Below are positions 34,958 to 43,430 of a stretch of 64,000 bases of DNA, in pieces. The notes below the pieces were generated by a model, which worked only from the letters and a program-made list of their open reading frames with translations, did no database searches and was not told where the DNA came from. The DNA lies in the NCBI GenBank assembly GCA_045807225.1, contig JBJMHU010000061.1, positions 17,353 to 81,352 on the forward strand, given 5' to 3'. The position numbers were made by a program, and so were the translations under genes. Source of the DNA: Fodinibacter sp045807225 (GTDB lineage Bacteria > Actinomycetota > Actinomycetes > Actinomycetales > Dermatophilaceae). Numbering within the stretch: the stretch's first letter is position 1; each line of letters opens with the position of its first letter.

Positions 34958-37505
34958 GGGCCGGCCCGCCGCTGCTGGTGGCGCTCCAGTCGGAGCCGTA
35001 GAGGCAGAACACTCCCGCCGCGGGCTGCTCACGCACCACGCCGGCCCAGGCCTCGGCGGCGTCGGCCCCCGTGGACAGCACCCGGTGGTAGGCCACCATC
35101 GCGTCCGCCGCCACCGAGTCGGCGACCGGTGAGACGGCAGCCAGCACGCTCGTCGCGCCGAGCGCCATGAGTGCGACCGCCAGCCCGAGGGGTTCGTCGC
35201 CGGGGCGCGTCGAGAACTGGCCGACGTCGCAGGCGGCGAGCGAGACGTGCTCTGCCGCAACCGGTCGTGGGAACTCGTGCGCGAACACCGGCCCGTCGGC
35301 CAGCTGCACCGACGAGAAGAGGGGGCTCTGCGCCTCGTGGATGCCGTGAGCGGCCAGGTGCACCACGCGCGCCCGGCCCAGGGCGTTGACCACCTCGTCG
35401 CTGGTCGCGGGCCGGTCATCGGTGGGCACCGGGTCGGTGGACCAGAACCCACGCACCGCCCGGATCTCCGGCCGGGTGCGTGCCAGCCCCGGGCCGTAGA
35501 GGGCGGCTGCCGGGTCGGACCAGGTGGCAGCCGTGCGGGAGGGGCCGCGGACCCACCGGGTGAGGGAGGGCGCCACGGTGACCGGCCTCCCCAGCAGGCT
35601 GGGCAGCAGGCTCCACGGCACCGCGGCCAGGGTTCTCGAGGGAATGACGACGACCCGGCGGTCGGCAGAGCGGCCCCGCGCCGGACCGGCCTGGTTGAGG
35701 GCGGTGTCGACCGCGGCAAGGGATGCCGCGCTCGCCCGCTGGAGGGCGGCCTCCATGGGTGACCCGGCCGCGACCATCGTCCGGGCGCGCAGGTCGCGTC
35801 GAAGCCGGGAGAGCTGCTGGCGCACCAGTGGCACCGTGCCGGTCTGCCCCACCTCGAGGGTGCCGTCGTGGAGCACGATGGTCCACAGCGCGTCGCCGGC
35901 CTCGAAGAACTCCACGATGGTGGCGCCCCGGTCGGACGCGGCGGCGCGCGCCTCGTCGGCGTCGACGGGGGGCAGGGCGCCGGCCGACGTGCCCCCGACC
36001 GTGAGCGTCCACTCGCGCTGGGCCACGAGGTCCTCGAGCCGGCCGATCTCCTCGACGAGGTCGGCCGGTGCTGGCCCTTCGGCGTTGGTCGACACCCGAC
36101 GGAGGCGGCGCAGCTCGCGAGTCATCGTGGTGAGCTCGGGATCGGTCGAGGTCGTGACCGGGTTGATCCGGTGCGAGATGGCCCGCCACCGCTCGATGCT
36201 GGTGAGGATGCCGTCGGCGTCCTGGCCCTCGAGGGCACGCTCGACGTCGAAGGCAGCCAGCCGCCGTCCGTGCAGGGCGAGGGCGGCGCGCATGTCCAGG
36301 CTCGAGGACTGGAACTGGTGCGCCGCCAGGAGCCGGTTGCCCGTGGTGATGCGGCGCTCGGCCTCCACGTGCCGGCCTCTGGCGTGGTCGAGCCGGGCCC
36401 TGACGAGCGTCTCGTGGAGGCGTGCCGCGAGCGAGTCGCGGTTGGTGCGCTCGAGCGTGGACAGCCGGTGCTCGGCGCCGTCGACATCGCCCGAGAGCAG
36501 CCGCGCCTCCGCCTCCAACCGCACCGCCGCACGGTCGGCGACCGTGCCGGCCGCCGCCTGCTCGTTGCGTCGTGCCAGGTCGGTGATGACGACCCGCAGG
36601 TCGTGCCCGGCAGCGACGTCGATGGTCGACCGGATCAGGGACGCATCGCGGACCAGTTCCTCCACCTGCCGGGTGCGGTAGGCGGCCAGTGCGACGCGGA
36701 TGTGGCGGCGCGCTCCCTCGAGGTCGTCGACGAGGAGGTCGCAGCGGGCCAGCCGGGCGCTGACCTCACCGACCTCGAGCCGGTGGTCGTCGGCCCGAGC
36801 GGTCTCCAGCGCGTCGTGGAGGACGCTGCGGGCTCGGTCGACCAGGCCGGCCTCGAGCAGCACCTCGGCATGGTCGAGGCGAGCCCGGTCACGGCTGACG
36901 GCGGCGTCCATCCGGTCCGCCACCCGCATCAACACCAGTGCCCGCGCCAGGTCACCGTCGACGAAGGCCAGGCAGGCCAGGTTGTGCCTGGCCTTGAACT
37001 CCTGCTCGGCGAACCCGTTCGCGCCGGCGATCTCGGCGGCGCGGGTGAGGTCGGCCTCGGCCGCGGCGCTGTGCCCGAGGCCCAGGTGGGCCATGCCCCG
37101 GTTGATGAGCAGGGCGCAGCGCTGGCTCGGCTCGAGGGCCCGCTCGTCGTCGCCGACCCCGTCGAGCGCCGTCAGGGATGCCGCCCAGTCGCCACCGCGC
37201 ACGTGGATCACCCCCTCCTGGACGTGGCTCAGGGCGACGAGCAGGCGGTCGTCGATGGCGGCCGCCTGGTTCCTCGCGTCGCGCAGCATCGCCAGGGCCC
37301 GGCCGTGGCCGTTGACCTCCAGCTCGGTCCAGGACCGGGTGATCAGCACCCGGATGCGAAGCCGCCCGGCATCCTGGCCGGTGGCGCCGTCAAGGGCTCC
37401 GACGGCCTGGTCGAGGTGTGCTGCGGCATCGTCGAACCGACCCACCTCGTTCGCCTGCCGCGCCGCGGCGAGGTGGGAGTTCGCGACCTCGACCGGGTCC
37501 TCGAT
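34950..37505 (-). CDS. TPR-CHAT (caspase-like) protease, cassette 1
   Basis: About 851 residues if translation begins at an ATC just after the preceding stop. Residues 10-480 are TPR-like helical repeats (AHLDQAVGALDG, QRCALLINRGMAHLGLGHSAAAEADL, DHAEVLLEAGLVDRARSVLHDAL). The last 290 residues are a CHAT domain: catalytic His is in VVHLAAHGIHEAQSPLFSS (near 720) and Cys in HVSLAACDVGQ (near 759). No signal peptide. The first standard start is GTG 37445, but conserved TPR sequence (ANEVGRFDDAAAHL, matched by ANAAGEPARAETVL in cassette 2) already lies across it, and GGAG stands 5 bases before ATC 37505. Last gene of a coupled four-gene unit. Confidence 0.85.
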   Translation of the reverse strand: MEDPVEVANSHLAAARQANEVGRFDDAAAHLDQAVGALDGATGQDAGRLRIRVLITRSWTELEVNGHGRALAMLRDARNQAAAIDDRLLVALSHVQEGVIHVRGGDWAASLTALDGVGDDERALEPSQRCALLINRGMAHLGLGHSAAAEADLTRAAEIAGANGFAEQEFKARHNLACLAFVDGDLARALVLMRVADRMDAAVSRDRARLDHAEVLLEAGLVDRARSVLHDALETARADDHRLEVGEVSARLARCDLLVDDLEGARRHIRVALAAYRTRQVEELVRDASLIRSTIDVAAGHDLRVVITDLARRNEQAAAGTVADRAAVRLEAEARLLSGDVDGAEHRLSTLERTNRDSLAARLHETLVRARLDHARGRHVEAERRITTGNRLLAAHQFQSSSLDMRAALALHGRRLAAFDVERALEGQDADGILTSIERWRAISHRINPVTTSTDPELTTMTRELRRLRRVSTNAEGPAPADLVEEIGRLEDLVAQREWTLTVGGTSAGALPPVDADEARAAASDRGATIVEFFEAGDALWTIVLHDGTLEVGQTGTVPLVRQQLSRLRRDLRARTMVAAGSPMEAALQRASAASLAAVDTALNQAGPARGRSADRRVVVIPSRTLAAVPWSLLPSLLGRPVTVAPSLTRWVRGPSRTAATWSDPAAALYGPGLARTRPEIRAVRGFWSTDPVPTDDRPATSDEVVNALGRARVVHLAAHGIHEAQSPLFSSVQLADGPVFAHEFPRPVAAEHVSLAACDVGQFSTRPGDEPLGLAVALMALGATSVLAAVSPVADSVAADAMVAYHRVLSTGADAAEAWAGVVREQPAAGVFCLYGSDWSATSSGGPALR

Positions 37506-37513
37506 GGGGTCTC

Positions 37514-38014
37514 CTACAGCTCGATCGCCGGCGTGATGATCGGAGGTGCGTCGGTGTCGTCGCGCCTGCGGAGGACGAAGTTGACCAACCCACGCTCGAC
37601 GCCGGTGAAGGTGAAGCGGCCCTCGTCGTCGACCACGGTGGTGCGGCTGCGGCTTCGCTCCCGGAGCTCGACCTCGACGTCGCCCTCACTGACCCAGCCC
37701 GCGATGTCGGCGCGCGTCGAGGGCCCGTGCTCGATGGTGACCATGACGCTGAGACCCTCGCTGGCGAAGGTGACGGTGTCGGCTCGGTCGTAGTCCGTGC
37801 CGCGCACCGTCTCCAAGGTGGCGCCGGAGACGATGTCGGCGACCTCGGCCTCGAGGGCGGCGACGGACATGGCGAACTTCACCCGGTCGACCAGGTCGGC
37901 GGGGACCGGGTCGAGCACCTCGTGCAGGTGGCGTACCTGGTCGAGCAGCTCGGCATCGAGGTCGTCGAGCGAACCGTTGGCGAGGACGTTCTCGGGGTCG
38001 GGGGCGGCGTTCAT
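37514..38014 (-). CDS. Small helical/Ig-like protein between sigma factor and CHAT protease, cassette 1
   Basis: 166 residues, no signal or membrane segment. Residues 1-70 are helical and acidic (LDAELLDQVRHLHEVLDPVPADLVDRVKFAM). Residues 75-160 look like a beta sandwich of the carboxypeptidase-regulatory/Ig type (VTFASEGLSVMVTIEHG, VVDDEGRFTFTGVERGLVNFVL), and the end is PIITPAIEL. The paralog in cassette 2 ends PVITPAVEI. Its ATG overlaps the sigma stop (ATGA), and its stop lies 9 bases from the CHAT ATC. Position suggests an adaptor, inhibitor or protease substrate linking the sigma factor to CHAT; that is inference. Confidence 0.8.
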   Translation of the reverse strand: MNAAPDPENVLANGSLDDLDAELLDQVRHLHEVLDPVPADLVDRVKFAMSVAALEAEVADIVSGATLETVRGTDYDRADTVTFASEGLSVMVTIEHGPSTRADIAGWVSEGDVEVELRERSRSRTTVVDDEGRFTFTGVERGLVNFVLRRRDDTDAPPIITPAIEL

Positions 38015-38601
38015 GAGGGCATCTCCCAACGCGGGTCGGTGGTCAGGGCCTGACGGAGCTTCGCGAGGCAGCGCCCGCGGGTGGGGCCGATGCTTCCGAC
38101 CGGCATCCCGAGCGCCTGGGCGACTGCGGCGTAGTCGGGGCGTTCGGCGAACGCGATGGCCCGCAGCAGCGACTTGCACCGATCGGGCAGCGAGGCGAAG
38201 TGCTGCCAGACGAGCCGGTCGTCGACCTCGGCCAGCACACTGGTCTCGGGCGACGGCGTGGTGTCGTCGGGCTCCTGGTCACGCACGTCGGCGTAGGTGG
38301 CCGGTTCCTCGCGGCGACCCCGGGACGACGTGGTCCACGAGTCGCGCCGGGTCGTGGTGATGAGCCACTTGAGCACCGACTGCGGGTCGGTGATGTCACC
38401 GGCGTGCTCGACGAGCTTGAGCCAGGTGTTCTGCACGACGTCCTCGGCGGACTGCCGGGACAGGCCCTGCTGACGGGCGACGGACCAGAGCAGCGGGGTG
38501 ACCTGCTCGACGAGGGTCGACATGCCGGAGGCGTTACCGTCGCGGTAGGCGCGGAAGGAGTTGGCCGCCCGAACGGCCAGGCTCTCGGCGCCGGTGTGCA
38601 T
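38011..38601 (-). CDS. ECF-type sigma factor, cassette 1
   Basis: 196 residues from ATG 38601 (a GTG one codon upstream is also possible, overlapping the subtilase stop as GTGA). Region 2 runs through AYRDGNASGMSTLVEQVTPLLWSVARQQGL and AEDVVQNTWLKLVEHAGDI; region 4 through LPDRCKSLLRAIAFAERPDYAAVAQALG and PVGSIGPTRGRCLAKLRQAL. There is no anti-sigma gene with a membrane anchor nearby. It could direct transcription of its own cassette through the dyad promoter shared with cassette 2. Confidence 0.9.
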   Translation of the reverse strand: MHTGAESLAVRAANSFRAYRDGNASGMSTLVEQVTPLLWSVARQQGLSRQSAEDVVQNTWLKLVEHAGDITDPQSVLKWLITTTRRDSWTTSSRGRREEPATYADVRDQEPDDTTPSPETSVLAEVDDRLVWQHFASLPDRCKSLLRAIAFAERPDYAAVAQALGMPVGSIGPTRGRCLAKLRQALTTDPRWEMPS

Positions 38602-40442
38602 CACTCCTGCTCCCTGATGGCGCGCTCCACGATCGTGGTCATCTTCTCGACGCGGGTGCCAGGGCCGTGGACGAACGGCTCCTCACACATCAGGTGCGCC
38701 ATGTCGCCGGCGCAGGCCGGTGAGGCGAAGCTGCTGCCGCTCCAGATGCCGAACCCGCTGGAGTAGTCGTCCGGGTCGGGGGTGCCCCGCTCGGGGCTGC
38801 CGTTCTCCTTGGGCACGTTGACACCACCACGCAGCGAGCCTTCGAAGGTCACCGGCATGGTGCTCACCGTGGCCACGCCGCACCGGTAGGCGCGCACCCA
38901 CGCACCGGTGTTGGAGAAGGCCGCCACTGTGCCGTCGTTGGGGTTGCGGGCCCCCACGCTGAGCACCGGCACCCGGTCGTTATCGATGTCCACCGCGTGG
39001 TCGGCGGCCAGTGCGGCAGGCCAGAACGGCAGCGTGGTGGCGCCGTTCCCAGCCGCAGCGACAACGCACACACCGTCCGACTGGAGCCTGCGGATGGCCT
39101 TGAACAGGCCGGCCTCGTTCACCACCGCGCTCGGGGTCTCGTGGTAGTAGCCGAAGGAGAGGCTGATCGCGTCGAGCGGGCCGTGCTTCGCCTTGTGGTG
39201 CAGGCCATCCCAGTGCCACATCAGCAGACGCTGGAGGGCGTCGATGATGTCGGCCTCGTCGGCTGCACCGTCGCCGTACATGACCGGGACGATGACCAGC
39301 ATGGCGTTGGCGCAGTGCTGCCGGACCAGGCCGGCGATGAAGGTGCCGTGGCCGGCCATGGGGTCGAGGAACCGGTTGACCAGGTCGAGGGTCACGCCGT
39401 CGACCTCGGGAGCCTCGCCGGGCTCGAAGACGACACCGATTCCCTTGCCTCCCACCCTCGGGTGGCGGTTGACGCGGGACCCCGGGCGGTCGAACCACGG
39501 GTGCTGACCCAGGCCGGTGTCGAGGATCGCGATGTTCGGCGCCGGGCCGTCGACGGGGGCAGGTGCATCGAGGTGCAGGGCCACCGGGATGCGGCCGTCT
39601 GCAGATCCGGGGACGCCGACGCCCGAGCCGTAGCCGACGCCCGACCCGTAGCCCACGCCGCTGCCGTAGCCCACGCCCGAGCCGTACCCGACGCCCGAGC
39701 CGTACCCGACTCCGGACCCGTAGCCCACACCGCTGCCGTAGCCGACGCCGGACCCGTAGCCCACCCCGGACCCGTACCCGGTCGCCATCAGGATGTGGTC
39801 GAGTCCCCAGTGCAGCGCGTTGCCGCCCTCGATGATCCCGACGTCTCTCTCGAGGTCAGCGAACTCCTGGTCGTTCAGGCCGTCGCGAAAGCTGTCGGGG
39901 TCCGCCCGGAAGGCCGCGGCTCGCTGCACCTCGCTTCGCGCGTACTGGAGAACCTGCCACGCATCGAGGGGGGGCGCGAGCCGTCCCTCGTGCGGCATCA
40001 GCTCGACAACGGCCTGCGCGACCTCGTCGAGCTGTTGCTCGTAGCCGAGCCGACTGGCCAGGGCGAGCAGCGTCTCCGGGGCGCGGTCCGCGGAGTCGCC
40101 GGAGTCGTCCGGGTCCTCGTCGTCACCGAGGTCGCTCGCGCGGGCCGGGTCGACGAGCTGGGGGCTGAACGCGAACTGCGGCAGCGCACCGATCCGCCTC
40201 AGCTCCGCGAGGGGGCCCTGGTTCAGGGAGCCACCCGCGAGCCCCGGGATGAAGAGGCGGTCGGGGCGGTAGACCGTCGGGTGCGGCGGTTCCTCCTCAC
40301 CGAGCACGTCGGCGGCATCCGGCGAGAGCACCGTCGCCCGGAAGCGGCGGAAGGCCGAGGCCGGCACGCCGAAGATCGGGAAGTTGTGGGCCGGCTGGCG
40401 TCGCTCATCGCCCGACTGGTTCTCAGGGGTCTTCTCGGTCAT
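38601..40442 (-). CDS. Cytoplasmic subtilisin-like serine protease with (GYGSGV)9 repeat, cassette 1
   Basis: 613 residues, S8 peptidase. Triad: Asp near 308 in IAILDTGLGQHPWF, His near 365 in AGHGTFIAGLVRQ, Ser near 571 in SGSSFASPACAG; oxyanion Asn in VVAAAGNGATTLPF. Residues 222-275 are nine GYGSGV copies, between an uncharacterized N domain and the catalytic domain. There is no signal peptide (start MTEKTPENQSGDERRQ), so the protease should stay in the cytoplasm. ATG 40442 has CAGGAG 7 bases ahead. First gene of the cassette. Confidence 0.92.
   Translation of the reverse strand: MTEKTPENQSGDERRQPAHNFPIFGVPASAFRRFRATVLSPDAADVLGEEEPPHPTVYRPDRLFIPGLAGGSLNQGPLAELRRIGALPQFAFSPQLVDPARASDLGDDEDPDDSGDSADRAPETLLALASRLGYEQQLDEVAQAVVELMPHEGRLAPPLDAWQVLQYARSEVQRAAAFRADPDSFRDGLNDQEFADLERDVGIIEGGNALHWGLDHILMATGYGSGVGYGSGVGYGSGVGYGSGVGYGSGVGYGSGVGYGSGVGYGSGVGYGSGVGVPGSADGRIPVALHLDAPAPVDGPAPNIAILDTGLGQHPWFDRPGSRVNRHPRVGGKGIGVVFEPGEAPEVDGVTLDLVNRFLDPMAGHGTFIAGLVRQHCANAMLVIVPVMYGDGAADEADIIDALQRLLMWHWDGLHHKAKHGPLDAISLSFGYYHETPSAVVNEAGLFKAIRRLQSDGVCVVAAAGNGATTLPFWPAALAADHAVDIDNDRVPVLSVGARNPNDGTVAAFSNTGAWVRAYRCGVATVSTMPVTFEGSLRGGVNVPKENGSPERGTPDPDDYSSGFGIWSGSSFASPACAGDMAHLMCEEPFVHGPGTRVEKMTTIVERAIREQE
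39618..39779 (-). repeat. 18-base tandem repeat array inside subtilase 1
   Basis: Nine 18-base units encode nine identical GYGSGV hexapeptides (residues 222-275). The units differ from each other only at synonymous positions, which means the peptide has been kept by selection while the DNA drifted. Confidence 0.93.
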
Positions 40443-40488
40443 GTGCTGCTCCTGTGCCGCCGAGCCAAGGGTGGGGCCCCCGCCGGCT

Positions 40489-40514
40489 CAGCGTAGTGAT
40501 GATCATCGACGCTG
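40489..40514 (-). promoter_or_regulatory. Dyad promoter/operator of cassette 1
   Basis: CAGCGT-N14-ACGCTG with inner GATGATCATC. Read leftward, TGTTCA and TACGCT are 17 bases apart, a plausible -35/-10 pair lying over the dyad, 47-76 bases before the subtilase ATG. The same dyad is at 46416-46441 before cassette 2. Confidence 0.6.
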
Positions 40515-40863
40515 AACAGGAGCGCGCCCCGTACGCCGTGATACCTCCGACCTGCACCTTCTTTGCGTGCGCCCGCGAGGGCCGCGGGCTGGGCGGGACC
40601 TGCCACGACCGGTCGGGACCGCACCCCCAGAAGAAGTCTCGGATGCCGTGTATCAGCGGGGCGTGGCCCCGCTCCTTCTTCCCGTCGGACCCCCAGCGGG
40701 CCGCGAACGTCGACCGGCTCGTTTCAGGGGCCTGCCGGTCGGCCGCGGAACCTCAGGGGCGACCGGCCACGCCGAGAGCAGCACCGCAGGGGATGCCGCA
40801 CTCGGCGTGGCCGTCGTGCCGGTGACGGACGCCTACGGTGCATCTTCGCCGAGCGCGCACTGC
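40515..40863. other. Noncoding block upstream of cassette 1, duplicated upstream of cassette 2
   Basis: About 350 bases without a gene. It contains TGATACCTC and CGACCTGCAC words, a hairpin AGCGGGGC-GTG-GCCCCGCT (40655-40673) followed by CCTTCTTCCC on the plus strand, a 53-base stretch (40709-40761) identical to 46626-46678, and a hairpin with 13-base arms CGGCCACGCCGAG (40764-40776) and its complement (40801-40813). The last may end the CHAT 2 transcript. The hairpin followed by a pyrimidine run could also end a small plus-strand RNA. Confidence 0.6.
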
Positions 40864-43422
40864 TCAGTTGAGCGGTGGCGCGCTCCCGGAGGCAGCCGGT
40901 GTCGGCGTCCAGTCGGCGCCGTAGGCGCAGAACAGCCGTCCATCCTCCACTCCGGCGCTGGCGACCTCGAGCGCCTCGGCGGCGTCGAGGCCCTGCGAGA
41001 GCACCCGGTGGTAGGCCGACATCACGGTGTGCGCATCCTCGTCGCCGACGGGGCCGACGGCTGCGACGACCGAGCGCACGCCCGTGGCCAGCAGGCTCGC
41101 AGTGAGTCCGAGCGCCTCGTCCCCGGCCCGCACGTGGGTGCGCCCGACCTCGCACGACGACAGCACGACGTGCTCGGCCCGGATGCCGGTGCGCTGGAAC
41201 TCGTGCGCGAAGACGGGGCCGTCACCCATGACGACCGAGGAGAAGAGCGGGCTCTCGTCCTGGTGGATGCCGTGCGCCGCCACGTGCACGATCGTGCAGT
41301 GGGACAGCGACTCACGTAGCCGGCTGCCGTTCGCGACCGTGCCCACCGGCGCCGACGGGTGCACGCCCCAGGCCCGCTCGACGTCACGCACCTCGATGAG
41401 CGCTCGGCCGAGGCCCGGGCCGGCCAGCGCGACGACTCGCTCGCCGTCGTGGCGCGCCGCTGGGGAGGAGTGACGGGCCCAGAACGTCGCTGATGGTGCG
41501 ACCGTGACGATGCGGCCGCGGATGCCCGGGACCAGGCGCCACGGCATCGACGCCAGCGAGGCCGAGGGGATGATCACCAGCCGGTGTGCTCGAGGGAGGA
41601 CCGGGGCCAGTGCCTCAGCCAGGGATGCCGCGGTGCGGGCCGTGGAGCGCTCGATGACCTCCTCCAGCGCCGTGCCCTTGGCGAACCGTCGCGTGGCGAG
41701 GTCGGCCCGGAGCCGGGCGGCGGCTTCCACGACCTGGGCGCCGGCGGGCACCTTGGTGAGCTTCGCCTCCTTGGGGGTGACCGTGACGGCGTACAACACG
41801 TCGCGATGGATGAACAGGCTGACGAGTCCCGACCGTGCTGCCTCCAGCAAGGGGCGTAGCTTCGCGACCGTGACCGGGCGCTCCTCGGTCTCCAGCTCGC
41901 GGCTTCCCGTCTGCTCCCACTCGCGACGCGCCACGGCGCGCTCGGCCTCCCGAGCGGCTGCCGCCAGAGTGGTACGACGGGCCGGTTCCGGCGCGTCGAA
42001 CGCTTCGGCGTGTAGGCGCCGCGCATCGGCGGTCAGCCGCGCGAGCTCGACGTCGTGGGATGCCTCCATCCGCGGAAGGCGCTGTGACACACCACGCCAC
42101 AGCTCGGTGGCATCGAACACCTGGCCGGCTGAGCCGGTGGCGATCGCGAGGTCGAGGTGGGCATCTCGCAGGCGCCCGGTGTGCAGGGCAGCGGCGGTCC
42201 GCGAGTCGACCGAGGTGTGCCGTGCCTGCTCGACCGCGAGGCGGTGCGCACCTCGCCGAAGCTCTCGCCGCACGAGGTCCGGTCGCCCCTCGGCGGCGTG
42301 CAGCTCGGCGAGCGCCAGGGTTCGCTGGACCCGCACCGGGAAGGAGGCGGCTCGGCGAACTTCGGCTCGGCCCAGCAGGTGACGAGCCTCGTGCACCTTG
42401 CCGACGAGGGCGTTGGCCTCGGCGGCCAGCACCGCCGCCTCGGCGCCGACCGCACTCGCGACAGCCGGCCCGTCGGCGAGGGCCGACAGCGTCGCGGCCG
42501 TCGCCACGGGGTTCCGGCCCATCAGCAGCTCGGCCTGGAGGCGAAGCAGCGAGGCGCGCACGGACCACGCCGCCTCCGACCCGCGGGCGAACCTGCGTTC
42601 GGCCCGGGCGGCATAGCGGCGGGCGTCTTCGTGCTCCCGCCGGAGCAGGGCGAGTCGTGCCCGCTCCAGGTCGGCCTCGGCGACGTCGTGGGCGATGCCG
42701 CCGGCCCGGGCAGCCTGCTCGCCCTCCTCCAGCGCCTCCATCGCCTGGTCGACGAGTCCGGCCTCGGACAGCACTCGGGCACGATCGAGGACAGCAGCGG
42801 GGGGCAACAGCTCATCCCCCAGGGCGCGGGCTCGTTCCATCAAGGTCAGCGCGCGGGGGAGGTTGCCCAGCAGCATTTGGAGTCGACCACGGTTGTGGAC
42901 CGCGGCTGCCGCCAGGTCGGAGAAGCCGAAGGCGACGGCATCCTGCTCAGCGCGTCGCAGCCGCGTGTCGCTCTGCGCGTAACGTCCGAGGAACTGATGG
43001 CCCAGCCCCAGGTTCAGGTGAATGAGGCACCTGGCCCGCGGGCTGACCTCCCGTGCACCGAGGTCGAGGCCTTCCAGCAGGAGGCGGGCCTGCTCCCACT
43101 GGCCGAGGCGTGCGTGCAGGCCGGCCCGTTGGATCACGGCGAGCACGCGCACGGGACTGGCATCGATGCCCGAGGTCAGGTCGTCCGCGCGGTCGAGGGT
43201 GGAGAACGCGGCCGCCCGGTCCCCGCGCTCGAACTGGGAGAGTGCCAGGGTGACGGCGACCCGGGCCCTCAACGTGTCGGCAGCTCCACCAGGGCTCTCG
43301 GAGTCGAGGCGTCGCACGGCACGCCTCAGCACGGTCTCCGCACGTGCAGGCTCACCCGCCGCATTGGCGAGGACCGCTTCCTCGACGAGCCGGGTGACGT
43401 GGTCGTGCAGGTCCGGACGAAT
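40864..43422 (-). CDS. TPR-CHAT (caspase-like) protease, cassette 2
   Basis: About 852 residues if translation begins at ATT 43422; the first standard start is GTG 43332. TPR-like repeats fill residues 10-480 (IHLNLGLGHQFLGRYAQSDTRL, HNRGRLQMLLGNLPRALTLM). The CHAT domain has catalytic His in VHVAAHGIHQDESPLFSS (near 717) and Cys in HVVLSSCEVGRTHVR (near 757), and both paralogs end with an FCxYGxDW motif. The ATT has GAGGG 5 bases ahead; a CTG overlapping the upstream stop (CTGA) is an alternative. No signal peptide. Last gene of cassette 2. Confidence 0.85.
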   Translation of the reverse strand: MRPDLHDHVTRLVEEAVLANAAGEPARAETVLRRAVRRLDSESPGGAADTLRARVAVTLALSQFERGDRAAAFSTLDRADDLTSGIDASPVRVLAVIQRAGLHARLGQWEQARLLLEGLDLGAREVSPRARCLIHLNLGLGHQFLGRYAQSDTRLRRAEQDAVAFGFSDLAAAAVHNRGRLQMLLGNLPRALTLMERARALGDELLPPAAVLDRARVLSEAGLVDQAMEALEEGEQAARAGGIAHDVAEADLERARLALLRREHEDARRYAARAERRFARGSEAAWSVRASLLRLQAELLMGRNPVATAATLSALADGPAVASAVGAEAAVLAAEANALVGKVHEARHLLGRAEVRRAASFPVRVQRTLALAELHAAEGRPDLVRRELRRGAHRLAVEQARHTSVDSRTAAALHTGRLRDAHLDLAIATGSAGQVFDATELWRGVSQRLPRMEASHDVELARLTADARRLHAEAFDAPEPARRTTLAAAAREAERAVARREWEQTGSRELETEERPVTVAKLRPLLEAARSGLVSLFIHRDVLYAVTVTPKEAKLTKVPAGAQVVEAAARLRADLATRRFAKGTALEEVIERSTARTAASLAEALAPVLPRAHRLVIIPSASLASMPWRLVPGIRGRIVTVAPSATFWARHSSPAARHDGERVVALAGPGLGRALIEVRDVERAWGVHPSAPVGTVANGSRLRESLSHCTIVHVAAHGIHQDESPLFSSVVMGDGPVFAHEFQRTGIRAEHVVLSSCEVGRTHVRAGDEALGLTASLLATGVRSVVAAVGPVGDEDAHTVMSAYHRVLSQGLDAAEALEVASAGVEDGRLFCAYGADWTPTPAASGSAPPLN

Positions 43423-43430
43423 CCTTGCCC

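Noticed and set aside
37505..37520. Programmed -1 frameshift fusing the small protein to CHAT 1
   Set aside because: The frames are related by -1, but no slippery heptamer precedes either stop codon, while a ribosome site stands 5 bases before the ATC/ATT. Kept only as an alternative.
39618..39779. Regular 18-base repeats as a possible CRISPR array
   Set aside because: Units are contiguous without spacers and lie in frame within a protease gene. No CRISPR array or cas gene is seen anywhere in the window.
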